Counted from the first letter of the stretch, positions 1 through 10,616 are shown. The stretch is DNA of 64,000 bases from Dactylonectria macrodidyma (GCA_020744425.1 JAGMUV010000026.1:124001-188000); one strand, 5' to 3'. A program made the numbers and translations. The notes: generated by a model from the sequence alone, not told the origin.

Positions 1-134
1 AGGGTTTGACTTTACATCGGTGAGAGGCCCTGAACATCAGTATTACTAGTTTCATTTGATGGAAGATAGAAAGGGCTGTTGTTTCCGCCATTGCGGGAGA
101 GAAATAGCCTAAAAGACACGGCAAAGGAGATCAC

Positions 135-395
135 TCAACTCTTCTCGGACTTCCTCGCGATAGTGGCATAAGCAGAACAAATGACCCCCCCGACAACGCC
201 AGAACTGATGACGCAGGTGAACGGGACGGCCCGAACAAACCAACACAAACAGGAGAGAGCAATAAGTAACTCAACCGGAGTGTACTGGGCGAGCAGCTGA
301 TTGCGCATCTGTTCGCATAGCTGGAAATTCTCCGCGTCCGTGTCGCAGAGGTGGATATCTTTGCGAAACGTCTCGATTAGCAGCGGCGAAGGACA
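135..395 (-). pseudogene. Unidentified open-frame fragment, membrane-like
   Basis: An uninterrupted minus-strand frame of about 86 codons runs from a TAA at 396-398 to a TGA at 135-137. The first half is polar (it includes DTDAENFQLCEQ). The second half is strongly hydrophobic (LLIALSCLCWFVRAV, then VISSGVVGGVICSAYA), which would suit one or two membrane segments. There is no convincing start codon apart from an internal ATG, so it would be a 3' exon or a fragment. I do not recognise the family. The composition looks protein-like rather than random, but that is a judgement by eye. Confidence 0.25.
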
Positions 396-425
396 TTACC
401 TCTCAGGTCTGGGAAGACTACCGGA

Positions 426-641
426 ATGCGGGCAAGTAGGCGCAGGACTCAACCCAGTGTGAGAAGGCAGCGGTCTCAATGGGAGCTATCGAGTGATGAG
501 GAGAGAATGCTTTCTGTCCAAACAAGATCTACAGCAGTTAAAGCTGCTACACGGGCTCCAAGCAAATGCAGCAAATGCCATATGGCTGGCCATACAATGA
601 CCCCAAAGGCATGCCCTCTGAGGTACTCAGAATTACTCTAG
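426..641 (+). pseudogene. MULE transposase C-terminal relic (zinc knuckle)
   Basis: A 71-codon frame ends in a CX2CX4HX6C zinc knuckle (CSKCHMAGHTMTPKAC) followed by PLRYSELL. The same arrangement, CSRCHIRGHTRSSKAC then PQRYEDLL, occurs near the C-terminus of the MULE transposase at 43.8-45.5 kb of this window. This is therefore probably the tail of a different, older MULE copy. Nothing of the catalytic domain is visible upstream. The acidic stretch LSSDEE before the knuckle also has a counterpart near 19743-19800 inside the 764-bp element. Confidence 0.5.
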
Positions 642-2492
642 CAATCGGATTTTTCTTCGGAGCCAGCCTCACGATCTACCGCATCATTGGGTTCAACCCC
701 AAATCCAAAAGACGTCCCGGAATTGACTTCCACGACAGCAGTATCAGCGAACCTATTGGCTCCCGTTCCATGACGCTGTCACAGGGTTGAGTAACCTCAT
801 ATAAAGAGCTCTACCGTAGGAGACTATAGATGTATATACCTACCGTCCACGGCCGCCGTCGCTGGGCCATTTACTTCCATTCTATGCCTGTGATGACCCA
901 GCTACTCCACGAAAACACCGCTGTGACATCGCTGTTAAGGCGTGGTGGAGCGGACTGGCTTCACCGCCTTGTGCGGGGTGACCTGACGACCCGACAAGTT
1001 TCTTGGACCAATAGAAGGCTGCAAAAAGTGTAGCACCCGTAAGGTGTAGCACGCGTATCAAAATGGTGTAGCACCCCTATCAATTCCCAAAATATGATCT
1101 GGATCGGTTCTGGATATCCAGGAGGCAGCGCGCCTTCGCCTCTGGACTGGATTGGAGCGATCCTCGGATCCAGCTCCAATCCAATCCAATAAGATCATTG
1201 TTCACTGGAACTCTACAGTGGCGAACGGATGGGGGCTACAGTGAACATATCGACATCTTTCATGACAAACTGCCGTTATGGCGAATGACGAACTCCAATT
1301 GCATACTGAAGCTGACAGTTGAACAATGAAGGAATCTGTCAATATCAAGTCGCTCGCTCACAAAATGAGGCAAGAATCACGATCATCTTGAACTTGTTCA
1401 CGATGAGCGTGAACGACCACAACGAGGTAGCATCAGGCAGCAGCCTGCTGCCTATGATATCGGCAGACTGAACATAGTATAAGAGACCGACCTTCGTCGC
1501 TCCTTTAGATAGAAAATGAAGAGTCTTTCGTTGCCCGATTCACAGGGGATCTTCTTCCCGATCGTTGTTCAGTCATCCAAATAATCGTGTCGTGCGACAG
1601 AATCCTTCGATGGGCTGTTGTTGGATTGCGCAGGAATGCTGAGTGCACCTTTTTTTGAGAACGTAGTTCTTATTGTGATTGTACTTCTTGCAATCGAAGG
1701 ACCTTTAAGACCTTATATCTTCGAGTGGTCCCTTCTAGGACTTGAGTCCTAGAAAGTCCTACGATCAAGTCCCTACGATCTAAGTTTTAGGACTTCAAAC
1801 CTTAACTTTAATCCTGAAGTTGAGGGGGAATCCTCAGTTCTTCCAACATGGGCTGGGCTAATTTCGACGAGTGTCGATGCTTTAGCCACCTCCAGCATCA
1901 TGCTCAGAATCGCGACTCCGAACTATGACATGGCGCTCTTGCTATCGTCTAGAATATAACAAATCTCTTGCCCGCGAAATGACGGTCTACGTCCTCTAGC
2001 TCAAGTTAATTATATTCAGGGGTTGGAGTTGAGTGGCGGCCGGTTAACATGTCAGGCCGCTAGGACTAAGCTAGTGGAAATCGCATCAATTATAAATAAC
2101 GCCGACGAGTAGTTCGACTTCGGGCTAATAAAAACGCCGGCGGCTCCATCACATTAATTGCCCCCGGGTCGCTGCTTTTACCCCTCCCGACACTGTCAAT
2201 GGCTTGTGAAATGGTAATTACGAATAGTGCATTATAAAAATTAATGTGTCATCAAAGGCAAGCTAAGCCTGTAAGAGGAGTAGTCACACTGCGAGTACGA
2301 TATTTGGATTGCTAAGTATGTGGAATCATGAAAGCTATTGCAAACACACCGTATTTATGACATAATACTCTGTTGGCCTTTGGTATAAGACGGGAACGAG
2401 ATGGCCTGACAATTGTGGTTTTCTTGTCACAACGCTCTAACCAACACCTCAACATTTACTACCACTTACACTCCTCTTCGATACAATACAAA
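642..2492. other. Intergenic, no convincing gene
   Basis: Only short unconvincing frames are present. Near 1027-1081 the motif GTGTAGCAC occurs three times at irregular spacing. At 1733-1754 there is a small palindrome (TTCTAGGACT, 2-nt loop, AGTCCTAGAA), set among several AGGACTT copies (about 1690-1800). The last 250 bp, AT-rich with TATAAAAATTAA near 2231, could hold the promoter of the SDR gene. Confidence 0.4.
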
Positions 2493-3257
2493 ATGTCTGC
2501 ACCCAAGACCTACTTCATCACCGGCGCCAACCGAGGCATCGGCAAGGGCTTCACCGAGAAGCTCCTCCTGCGACCCGGAGTCACCGTTGTAGCCACGGCC
2601 AGAGACCCCGCGAAGGCGGCCACGCTCAACTCGCTGCCCAAGGGCGAGGGCAGCAAACTCATCATCCTCAAGCTCGACTCGCAGATCGACGCTGATCCCG
2701 CCGCGGCCGTTGCGCAGCTCCAGAAGGATCACGGCATTAACTCCCTCGACGTCGTCATTGCCAACGCCGGCATCGCCCACTCGGGCACCACCGTCTCCAA
2801 GACGACTCCCGAGTCGCTCCGAGACCACTTCAACACCAACTCCATCGGCCCCGTGACGCTATTCCAGGCCGTCTCTCCCCTGCTTCAGGCCAGCTCGACC
2901 GGCAACCCCATCTTCTTCCCCATCTCGACCCTGATCGGCAGCATCGGCAGCCAGGAAGCCCTCGCCGCCTTCCCCCAGGTCTTCAGCCCCTACGGTGCCA
3001 GCAAGACGGCCATCAACTGGCTCATCTCCCGCCTTCACTTTGAGGAGCCCTGGCTCACCACCTATACGGTGCACCCGGGCTTGGTTCTGACCGACATGGC
3101 CCCCTCATTCATGCCTCCCGGCATTGACCCAGCCTCTGTTGGCGCCATTGACGTCGAAACTAGTGTTACTGGTCTCTTGAAGTTGGTCGACACTGCCACC
3201 CGGGCTGAGTTTGGCGGAAAGTTCAAGAACTATGACGGCACCCCGCTTCCGTGGTAA
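2493..3257 (+). CDS. Short-chain dehydrogenase/reductase (SDR)
   Basis: The protein has 254 residues and a Rossmann fold. The NAD(P)-binding motif TGANRGIG is at residues 10-17, the structural NAG motif (VIANAGIA) at about 88-95, and the catalytic YGASK (Tyr167, Lys171) follows PISTLIGS with the likely catalytic Ser near 145. PGLVLTDM follows, as in classical SDRs. I chose the ATG at 2493 because it sits in CAAAATGTC and is followed directly by the first beta strand; the frame stays open 40 codons upstream but without an ATG. It resembles fungal ketoreductases of the norsolorinic-acid-reductase type, but the substrate cannot be inferred. No introns. GC-rich codon use contrasts with the AT-rich flanks, as expected for a host gene. 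No metabolic partner gene lies beside it. Confidence 0.9.
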   Translation: MSAPKTYFITGANRGIGKGFTEKLLLRPGVTVVATARDPAKAATLNSLPKGEGSKLIILKLDSQIDADPAAAVAQLQKDHGINSLDVVIANAGIAHSGTTVSKTTPESLRDHFNTNSIGPVTLFQAVSPLLQASSTGNPIFFPISTLIGSIGSQEALAAFPQVFSPYGASKTAINWLISRLHFEEPWLTTYTVHPGLVLTDMAPSFMPPGIDPASVGAIDVETSVTGLLKLVDTATRAEFGGKFKNYDGTPLPW

Positions 3258-3673
3258 TTGCCTAGCACACAATCGGGTAGTGATAGACGGGGAAGTCACA
3301 GGAAGGGGATCTTAGATAGCTATTCTATTTTTTTTTATAAATCGGGTAATATTTTGCGACTCCTACATCTTACCTGCATCTGCTGAGGCAATTGCTTTAA
3401 TCGACACATGAAAAGGCGCCAATTGGTAGTAAATATGTCAGATTCCCAACGTGCGGAGATCAAGGGAATACATAAAGGGACATTAGAGTATGTTAACCCA
3501 CCACGGAAGTGAGTGCCTAAATTTCTGTGTTTACATTGCTAGCTGCCCAAAATAAGATCGAGACTCAGCTACGGCGCACGATATCGGCCGAACGTAGCTT
3601 TCCCCCTCATGCGCACATCTAGGGACTATCACATTCATCCCTTCCGTCAAGTACATCCGCTTATTTGGAGCCC
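3258..3673. other. Intergenic between SDR gene and hydrolase relic
   Basis: No gene seen. The SDR 3' region contains a T-rich run (about 3326-3340). Confidence 0.4.
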
Positions 3674-3916
3674 TCAAGGGCCGTCCAAGAACAGCTGGCG
3701 ATGCTTTGCATAGAGCTCTGGTACTTGGAAGAGGTGCCAGTGCCCTGCATCGGGATAGATGATAAGATGCGCGTTCTCGATGTTCTGCTGTAGAACGAAG
3801 CTGTTCGGGGTGGGCGACAAGACGTCCCGGTGGTCGTTCGTGATCAGGGTGGGGGCCTCGATATCCTTGAGACGGTCAGAAGGTGGCGGGGTCGACAGTG
3901 AAAGAGAAGATAGCCG
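3674..3916 (-). pseudogene. Alpha/beta hydrolase, C-terminal remnant
   Basis: Reading the minus strand from 3916 to the TGA at 3674-3676 gives about 80 codons that match the end of a typical alpha/beta hydrolase. The order is RLKDIEAPTLI, then NDHRDVLSPTPNSFVLQQ (strand 7 with the acid-residue loop), then AHLIIYPDAGHWHLFQ (catalytic His in the GH motif) and a closing helix ending FLDGP. The nucleophile elbow, oxyanion loop and lid are absent; an in-frame TGA lies just upstream (3917-3919). It is a 3' fragment of a gene truncated by rearrangement. The foldback element at 4074 lies about 160 bp away on the side of the missing N-terminus. Confidence 0.75.
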
Positions 3917-4073
3917 TCAGCTGGGACCGCGCTCCCTATCTGACGAGATAGCCCCGGTGCTCTTTTCCAAATACCTTTCGCTCTTGAATTCTCTTCCACC
4001 AAGCATTGCCAAGGGCCAGGCTTGGCTTAGACGGGTAAAAGAACAGGAAGAGCATATCGTCTAAGGTGGGAGG

Positions 4074-4278
4074 TGTGAGATAAACCATTACACCAAAAAC
4101 GTAGCGCCGCTACTGATGTAACAGCTTCTCTTATCGATTGAGTATATGTGCCACAATCTGACACACCCCCCCAGCTAGGAAGCCATTGTGTCAGATTGTG
4201 GCACATATACTCAATCGATAAGAGAAGCTGTTACATCAGTAGCGGCGCTACGTTTTTGGTGTAATGGTTTATCTCACA
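4074..4278. mobile_element. Foldback MITE with perfect 92-bp arms and 5-bp TSD
   Basis: Positions 4074-4165 are the exact reverse complement of 4187-4278: 92 bp each side, no mismatch found by eye, 21-nt spacer. The element is flanked by GGAGG at 4069-4073 and again at 4279-4283, a 5-bp target-site duplication. The arms begin TGTGAGATAAACC. There is no coding capacity. Perfect arms mean a recent origin or conversion between arms. Superfamily is not clear from a 5-bp duplication alone. Confidence 0.85.
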
Positions 4279-4283
4279 GGAGG

Positions 4284-5503
4284 CTCATCGTTGTTTGCAC
4301 CGGCGCTCACGCCAGGCCAGAACCCGACGACAGATACCCCCGCAGCTGCCGTGTTGCCATCAGTTTGACATAACAATTACCTGTCAATAAACAGGTTGTG
4401 AATCTCTACGGAGGAAGCCTTCAAAAGTTTTTGGTTAAGAAAAAGCAATAACAATGCCACACCAGGGATAAATACGAAGGGGTACTTAGAGCAAACTTGA
4501 ACACACTAAACGCAATCAGAATATAGCAGGTCCTAGTCGGTACTTCAAAAATAAGCTTCCCCCGTAACCGCTAAGGTTATAGGGGAATTAGGGAGAGAGA
4601 CCCTACTGTAAATCAATCCTCGTGTGATGTATCGGAAAGTATTTACAGGGGTTAAAGAATGTGGCGTTCATTAGCGTGGCCGAAGACTTTTGAAGGCGAC
4701 ATCTGTACCCGTTGTCAAGATGGCTTCGCTAAGTCTCACGACTGCAGAGCTCCCAGGGCCCACACTGGACTCCCAAGCCCCCTGATCGATTTATCCTGCT
4801 AGCCCAGGGGTCCTGATCATTCATGCCGGAGCCGAGGAGGGGCGTGGGGCTTTTAGTCCCTTTTAGTCGCGATGAGAATGTGGGATACCTAAATTATGGG
4901 ACTTTTTGAGATATGCGGCAGGGGCCTTAAACTCCGAACACGTGCTGAGAACAACCCTGTAAACTCCAGCTCTAACATGTGTTTGTGGTAATGGTAAATT
5001 TAATTTTGGACGGCTCATAAGCTTCAAAGGAGACTGTGAGAGAGGGTTTCAATTGAACATTGCGTATTTTGTTCTTGGTATTTTTATATGTCTGGTATGA
5101 GGGAGAATCATTAATTGCATCGGAGGCTTCGGAGCTGAAAGCCGAAAACGGCAGACTAACAGCTCCGAAAAACAGCTCCGAAAAAAAGCTCCGGAATAAA
5201 GCTCCGGAAAAATACGGCCGTGTCGAAAACGGCTGAAGACTGGAATTGACGACAGCGATCGTGGTTGTTGGTGTCCTGGAGATGGCTAGTACAGTTAGTA
5301 AATTACAGGATGATCAACAGTGCGTGTTTCTACATGTCGGCTACTCACCAGCATCCAGGCCCAGTAATGTCATATGAGATAAAAATCATATAGTCACATC
5401 AAAAGCTATTCTATATCGTCTTCTCCTCTACATCCTCCTTCCCTTATTATTATTTTTCTCCTCTGCCCTGAAGCAATCCAAGACCGTCGCCAATTTGACC
5501 ACC
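4284..5503. other. Intergenic; amidase upstream region with AGCTCCG repeats
   Basis: No gene seen. At 5161-5212 AGCTCCG followed by a short A-rich run is repeated four times in degenerate tandem, next to two copies of GAAAACGGC. A CT-rich leader (about 5415-5470, dense in CTCCT/TTCTCC) precedes the amidase ATG, as is common in fungal promoters. GAGGGGCGTGGGGC near 4837 resembles overlapping stress-response and carbon-catabolite type sites, by inspection only. Confidence 0.4.
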
Positions 5504-7201
5504 ATGTCAAACCTGAACCTTGAGATGTGTACCAAATCTCTCTCTATTGTCCAACCGGTGGCAATGCCACGGGGCACACCTGATTTCGAAGCAAAGCGGG
5601 CTTCGTTGCTCAAAGCCTTTGCTGAGAAGATCCCACTTGACTACCTTCTCCCCAAAGAGCTCCTCGACAATCCGCCCGTCGATGTCTCCAGCGTGCCCAC
5701 CACCTGCGGTATCCTTACCGAAGAGGAGATTGACATCACCGAGACACACGATGCAGTCGGTCTCGCCGACGCCATTGCAAACAAGAAATACAGTGCCGTT
5801 GCAGTGGCTATGGCCTTTTCAAAACGCGCCATCATCTCCCACCAGCTCACCTGCTGTTTGACGCAGTGGTTTATGGACGAGGCCGTTGAGCAAGCCAAAA
5901 GACTAGATGGATACCTCGCCGAGCACGGCAAGACAGTCGGTCCTCTGCACGGCGTGCCAATCAGTATCAAAGATCACGTACCCATCGCGGGCACCTTTTC
6001 GTCGCTCGGCTGCTTTAGTAGCATCATCGAGGACGACAAGGACAGCCACATAATTGCCATCCTGCGTGCCATGGGCGCGGTCTTCTACTGCAAGACCAAC
6101 CAGCCGCAGACCCTGATGCATCTGGAGAGCGACTCGCTCTGGGGGCGCGTGCTAAATCCTTTCAACATCAACCTCTCGGCCGGCGGCTCTACAGGCGGCG
6201 AGGCGGCGCTGATCGCCATGAAAGGCTCCGTTCTAGGCGTCGGGTCCGATATTGGCGGCAGCATTCGTGCACCAGCTGCCTTCTGTGGCATCTACGGCTT
6301 CAAACCGACGTCGACCTTACTGCCAATGAAATCGATTATCGCGACCCCCTCTGTAGCCGAGCTTAATATTTCGGGTTCCATCGGACCGATGTGTCGCAGC
6401 TTGAGAGACTTAGACCTCTTCATGAACAGTGTCCTCGCCGCGAAGCCACATCTCGCCGACCCCAAGGTCGTCCCGTTCCCCTGGACTGGTCTGAAAACGC
6501 CAATGAATCGGCCCTTAAAGATTGGCATTATTAACAATGACGGCTTCATCGAACCACAACCGCCCGTTAAGAGAGCCATCTCCTGGGCGCGAAAACTGCT
6601 ATCCGACCCCAAGCACGCAGACTTGGTCGAGGTCAAAGAGTTCAAGCCCTTTGGGGCAGCCGAATCGTGGACCAAGATCCGCAAGATGTACTGGCCCGAC
6701 GGCGGTCAGGCCAGCAGAAGCGCCATCCAGGCCACTGGCGAACCTCTGCATCCGCTGAGCGAGTGGATCTGGAAGGACGAAGCACCCAAGGGCATGCGCA
6801 ACGCCCAAGACGTCACCATGGCCCGCCGAGAGCGCGACGACTTTCGCTGCGACTTTGCCGAAAGCTGGAACGTGCAAGACGTCGACGTGGTCCTAAGCCC
6901 TGCCTTTGTCGGCCCAGCATCTGCGCACGACACAGCCTTCTACTGGACGTACACGTCGTTGTACAACTTTGTCGACTACCCGGGCGTGGTGGTTCCTACG
7001 CCCATCAAAGCCCAGGCTGCAGAGGAATACGAGCCTGGCTATGTCCCGCTGAGCGACGCCTGCAAGCACGTTAAGGAACTATGGGATAGGTCCAACTTCG
7101 ACACCGCGCCAATCAATCTACAGCTTATAGGCCGAAATAACCATGATAATGAGTTGTTTGGTGCACTGAAAGTTTTAAGGGATATTCTTCATTTATCCTA
7201 G
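5504..7201 (+). CDS. Amidase-signature hydrolase (fungal acetamidase-like)
   Basis: A 565-residue, intronless amidase of the amidase-signature family, which cleaves carboxamides to acid plus ammonia with a Ser-cisSer-Lys triad. All three catalytic residues are visible: Lys156 in PISIKDH, cis-Ser229 in SAGGSTGGEAAL, and nucleophile Ser253 in GSDIGGSIR. The Ser229-Ser253 spacing of 24 equals that of the family prototype. Length suits fungal general amidases/acetamidases (about 540-570). The ATG at 5504 lies in GACCACCATGTC, a strong fungal context. No signal peptide, so cytosolic. In fungi such enzymes usually serve nitrogen scavenging, but no co-regulated neighbour supports a specific substrate. 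The first Ser-Gly motif reads GGSTGG rather than GGSSGG, a conservative change. Confidence 0.93.
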   Translation: MSNLNLEMCTKSLSIVQPVAMPRGTPDFEAKRASLLKAFAEKIPLDYLLPKELLDNPPVDVSSVPTTCGILTEEEIDITETHDAVGLADAIANKKYSAVAVAMAFSKRAIISHQLTCCLTQWFMDEAVEQAKRLDGYLAEHGKTVGPLHGVPISIKDHVPIAGTFSSLGCFSSIIEDDKDSHIIAILRAMGAVFYCKTNQPQTLMHLESDSLWGRVLNPFNINLSAGGSTGGEAALIAMKGSVLGVGSDIGGSIRAPAAFCGIYGFKPTSTLLPMKSIIATPSVAELNISGSIGPMCRSLRDLDLFMNSVLAAKPHLADPKVVPFPWTGLKTPMNRPLKIGIINNDGFIEPQPPVKRAISWARKLLSDPKHADLVEVKEFKPFGAAESWTKIRKMYWPDGGQASRSAIQATGEPLHPLSEWIWKDEAPKGMRNAQDVTMARRERDDFRCDFAESWNVQDVDVVLSPAFVGPASAHDTAFYWTYTSLYNFVDYPGVVVPTPIKAQAAEEYEPGYVPLSDACKHVKELWDRSNFDTAPINLQLIGRNNHDNELFGALKVLRDILHLS

Positions 7202-8651
7202 CAAATGAAGGTAAAAAGGTACCAGGATCGGAAGGAGTATTGGTAGAGGCACGAACAACTTTTACTATAGACACGAACAAAAGACTAGCCAATTAGTGCC
7301 TCACAGCCCACTCTTTGTTTGATCTGACAGGGCTGTCTTTCACCTCTTTTGGCCATCTTTTTTGGTGGACGCCCAGAGTACGTTCGGCCTGCCGCGACTC
7401 TCGCTGCGGCCCTCCGGAGCAGCTTCGGGGCACCCTCCATCGCTGCGCTCTTGTGGGGGCTCTCGTTCCCCGGCCTCACTCGTAATGAGAGGAGAATTGC
7501 TCGACTTTGTTGTTTAATCTGAGTTTAGAAATAGATGGGGCAGATAAAGATTTATTACAGATGCTTGTCACGAGCTCTTATTCTGTGAGGCGTCTGATTA
7601 GGTGTATGTATGTTCTTGATTGCGTCAGATCCCCGCCCTGAGTCCCTGTACAACCTTTATGCTGAAGTAGCTAGAAGGATATCGCTATAGCAGCCACACG
7701 CCATGTACACGCCCAGGTACCCAAATACACATCGTGACATCTTAACTAGTAGGTTTAACAGACTGTTGGATTGACCCTCGAGTGGCAGAATAAGGCCCGG
7801 ATAAGAACAACCCTCTGATACATCAATATCCTGTCTCAGTCTATTCTGTACTACGGCTAGCCCAGGCACTACTTATAGCTCTGCTTGCTATACCTGAGTG
7901 GGAGCCCCATCGCCCTGCGATATTTTTGGTTGTCTTGATGGCCGGCTGCGCTGCGTACCACGCGCTTCTCGCGGCGACACATCTTCCATATATGGCCTGT
8001 GGCGAATCGTCCCTCAGTGGCGATGGCGATGGCGATGGCGGGCTGGGCGAAGGAGATGGTTCATGAAAGCATTTTCGAGATTGGATTTCAAGCTACAAAT
8101 CCCATTTGTCTGGCTCGATTGTTCATTCAACTTGCTTATCAAGGACGTTACCCTTCTTACACGGGTGAGCTCAATTTCTTTACCCCTCTTGCCTTGCTGC
8201 AGCTCGAGTACGGTAAGATGTGGAAGTTCAGGAACAGGAACATGCACTTGCATCCACCTTTTAATTCAGCCACCAAGTAGATTGTGAGGTCATAGGAATG
8301 GTAGAATGTGTCGGATTGACCACTGTGTCATCTGGTTTTTTAGGTTCACCACGTTTAGGGAGGTTCTTATCAGTCGTCATCTGAGTTCTATCTGACACAA
8401 TGACGTAGGGTAAGTGGCATAGTACCTAGGACATGGCGAAAATGATCGCGAGACACAATAGGACTCCAGATTGCGCAAATCAATCATCAGAGGAAAATTA
8501 TGTATCAAGCATCACAAGGCAGAATATTTTCTCTGTTCGGTATCATTTATATTTCAAGTTCATCGTCGTTGCAAAGAATTGTAATAATCTTTGATATAGT
8601 CAGTATTCGTACCAGTGACATGGTCACGTGATGGGCTGGCGTCGTTCACCC
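7202..8651. other. Intergenic, no convincing gene
   Basis: Short frames only. Near 8019-8040 CGATGG is repeated in a short tandem run. The 64-codon minus-strand frame at 7285-7479 contains a basic patch (SGRPPKKMAKR) but nothing recognisable. Confidence 0.35.
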
Positions 8652-9045
8652 TTACCTCAGGAAGCTCAGGCCCGTGCGTCCGACGCCAAGGCGAGCTAGT
8701 CCTAATCGGTAGCACGTACGCAAAGGGCCTGAGCCAAATTTGCCGATTTTTGGTGGCGTTGTTACTCGGGTTTGAAACACCGTATTTCCTTTTTTATTAA
8801 AGAAAGTCTTAAATGATTTATTGCTACCTTTTTTCCCTTCGCGAAATACCTTAAAACGTGGAAGTGGTAGCTTTCCAAATTTGGTCAGTTTATCGACTTC
8901 GCGATTTTTGTGTGGAAACATCTCGCATCGAACGACAACCGCACCAAAAAAGTGCAAATTTGGCTCAGGCCCTTTGCGTACGTGCTACCGATTAGGACTA
9001 GCGCGCCTTGGCGTCGGACGCACGGGCCTGAGCTTCCTGAGGTAA
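8652..9045. mobile_element. Non-autonomous element A, long TIRs, 8-bp TSD
   Basis: A 394-bp element starting TTACCTCAGG and ending CCTGAGGTAA. It is flanked by GTTCACCC at 8644-8651 and again at 9046-9053 (8-bp target duplication). The inverted ends match over roughly 95 bp with one clear mismatch. Each end folds on itself: GCTCAGGCCC at 8664-8673 pairs with GGGCCTGAGC at 8725-8734, and the right end mirrors this. The centre has no gene. It shares its terminal 20 or so bases and this hairpin layout with element B at 9939-10616. Confidence 0.85.
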
Positions 9046-9499
9046 GTTCACCCATCAACCACCTTACCCCACCAAACAAAAATAATGACGATACATCGTC
9101 ACTTCACTACCCAACACCAATTTACGCTGCGCACCACGAATATGTCAATTCACTGCAGAATACTTGACTCCCACTTCTTGAATATAGGTTTAGACTTTGC
9201 TAATCTAGCGTACTGGGAAGGTATTTGTAATACCATTTTATAATAATTCAGAAGGCTATTTAGTATCTAGCATTTTGATCTCATACAGTTTTAGAAATCC
9301 GCAGTATTTAGCTCCTCCTCATCAGTCCTCATCCTGTCAATTTTTAGCCACTTCCTTAAGGGACCGCATTCTACGATACCTAAATGCACGCTATATACTA
9401 GAGGGTCTTATAAATATCGCTCTATGTTTTTGACTTACAGAATGTCAGAGGCCAAAAGCCACAAGAAGGGTCTATGGGGCACTAACTGCAGAAATCCAC

Positions 9500-9910
9500 T
9501 GTCACACAGTGGCGGCCGCGCCTAACAGCCACAAGGTCGCAGCTACGTCGCAGGTTTGCCACAGCTAGCTTTCAGCTAGCAAGTGCCTGAGGGAGTTACG
9601 GAACACGGGCTAAGCGCAACCGGCCGGATCCGAGAGCTCCGACCGGGTTACGAGAGACCCGGCCGGGCCGGAGTCTCAGGATTACGAAGACCAATCAAAC
9701 TAGCTAGACCTAAGCAGCTAAGCTACAGCTAGTTAGCTAGGGTATTGAAAGAAGGGATACTAGACCTGGCTATAAGAAGAGCTACTAGAGGAAGAAGGCA
9801 AAGGGGGGGGTCAGAGATCAATACAGTCACCAGCATCATTCCTACTAGCTAGCTGCTATCTCGCAGCGTGTCTGCCCTCTTCACTCCCTTGTGTGTAACC
9901 AGCCCTGACA
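9500..9910. mobile_element. Possible solo LTR
   Basis: This stretch begins TGTCACACAGTGG and ends CCAGCCCTGACA, so it has TG...CA-type borders. Its composition is unlike its surroundings: GC-rich GGCCGGATCC-type start, a GCTAGCTAG-rich centre, and a poly-G run near 9804. I could not find a matching 5-bp target duplication on both sides, so the borders may be off or the call wrong. Confidence 0.25.
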
Positions 9911-9938
9911 CAGAACGACAAATCATGTTAGATTGGAT

Positions 9939-10616
9939 TTAACCTCAGCAAGCCCAGGCCATTGTGGCTCGTGCCTACGGCAGCGGAGCACGCTACTCAC
10001 GTGCGCTCCTCGAGCAAATGGCCTGAGGATTCTGTCCAATACGCCCACTGCTCTGCGGAAATTTTGTACCATATTTTCGTGATTTTGGAGACTACGTTCT
10101 TACGTATCCATCAATAACCGCATCAAAACACGTCGCATGTATCCCAAAATTCAATCAATTATGCATCAACACATGTTCTATCTACAAACTAAGTTTTTCC
10201 TCCTATTTCATCATGTGGCCTGTGGAAAACGCTGATGGGTCGTGGACTCGACTACATCGAAATCCTCATCCATTAGTAGCTGTGTACTTACAATCTGGAC
10301 GAGTTCGGTGGGATGAAGAGACAGCCTGGTTAAACTGCGTACTTTCACAACGCAGAACTTGGGCTTACATGGCCCAAAATTCAATCAATTATAGAATAAA
10401 AGCAGGTGAATCGAATGACATTCTTCAATTTACTGGACGCCCTGTGCTTGTTGTTGAAAATGAGTTTTAAGATGGAGTCTATTTGGTGGAAAAAAACTCC
10501 GCACGCGCCCAAAAGCCTGGACAGAATCCTCAGGCCATTTGCTCGAGGAGCGCACGTGAGTAGCGTGCTCCGCTGCCATAGGCACGAGCCACAATGGCCT
10601 GAGCTTGCTGAGGTAA
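9939..10616. mobile_element. Non-autonomous element B, ~100-bp TIRs, 8-bp TSD
   Basis: A 678-bp element of the same family as element A. GATTGGAT at 9931-9938 and again at 10617-10624 is the target duplication. The left arm (9939-10038) and right arm (10518-10616) are inverted copies differing at only about three positions, one of them an extra A at the left tip. Both begin with the CCTCAGCAAGC motif. Each arm carries its own hairpin (CAGGCCATT at 9955-9963 with AATGGCCTG at 10017-10025). A 20-bp direct repeat lies inside (10143-10162 and 10373-10392). The interior holds one 85-codon frame, listed separately. Confidence 0.85.
10213..10470 (+). CDS. Small ORF inside element B, unidentified
   Basis: An 85-codon ATG-initiated frame lies between the arms of element B, in a context (CATCATGTGG) acceptable for fungi. 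The product is Trp-rich (WPVENADGSW, then RWDEETAWLNC, RTWAYMAQ), with no signal peptide or membrane segment. I do not recognise it. It could be a captured host exon, a relic of the autonomous parent, or chance. One copy of the element's internal 20-bp repeat lies inside the frame (the NSIN region). Confidence 0.25.
   Translation: MWPVENADGSWTRLHRNPHPLVAVYLQSGRVRWDEETAWLNCVLSQRRTWAYMAQNSINYRIKAGESNDILQFTGRPVLVVENEF

Noticed and set aside
2466..2828. 120-codon frame antisense to the SDR gene
   Set aside because: High-GC shadow of the SDR codons, with Gly/Val/Glu-rich text and no family.
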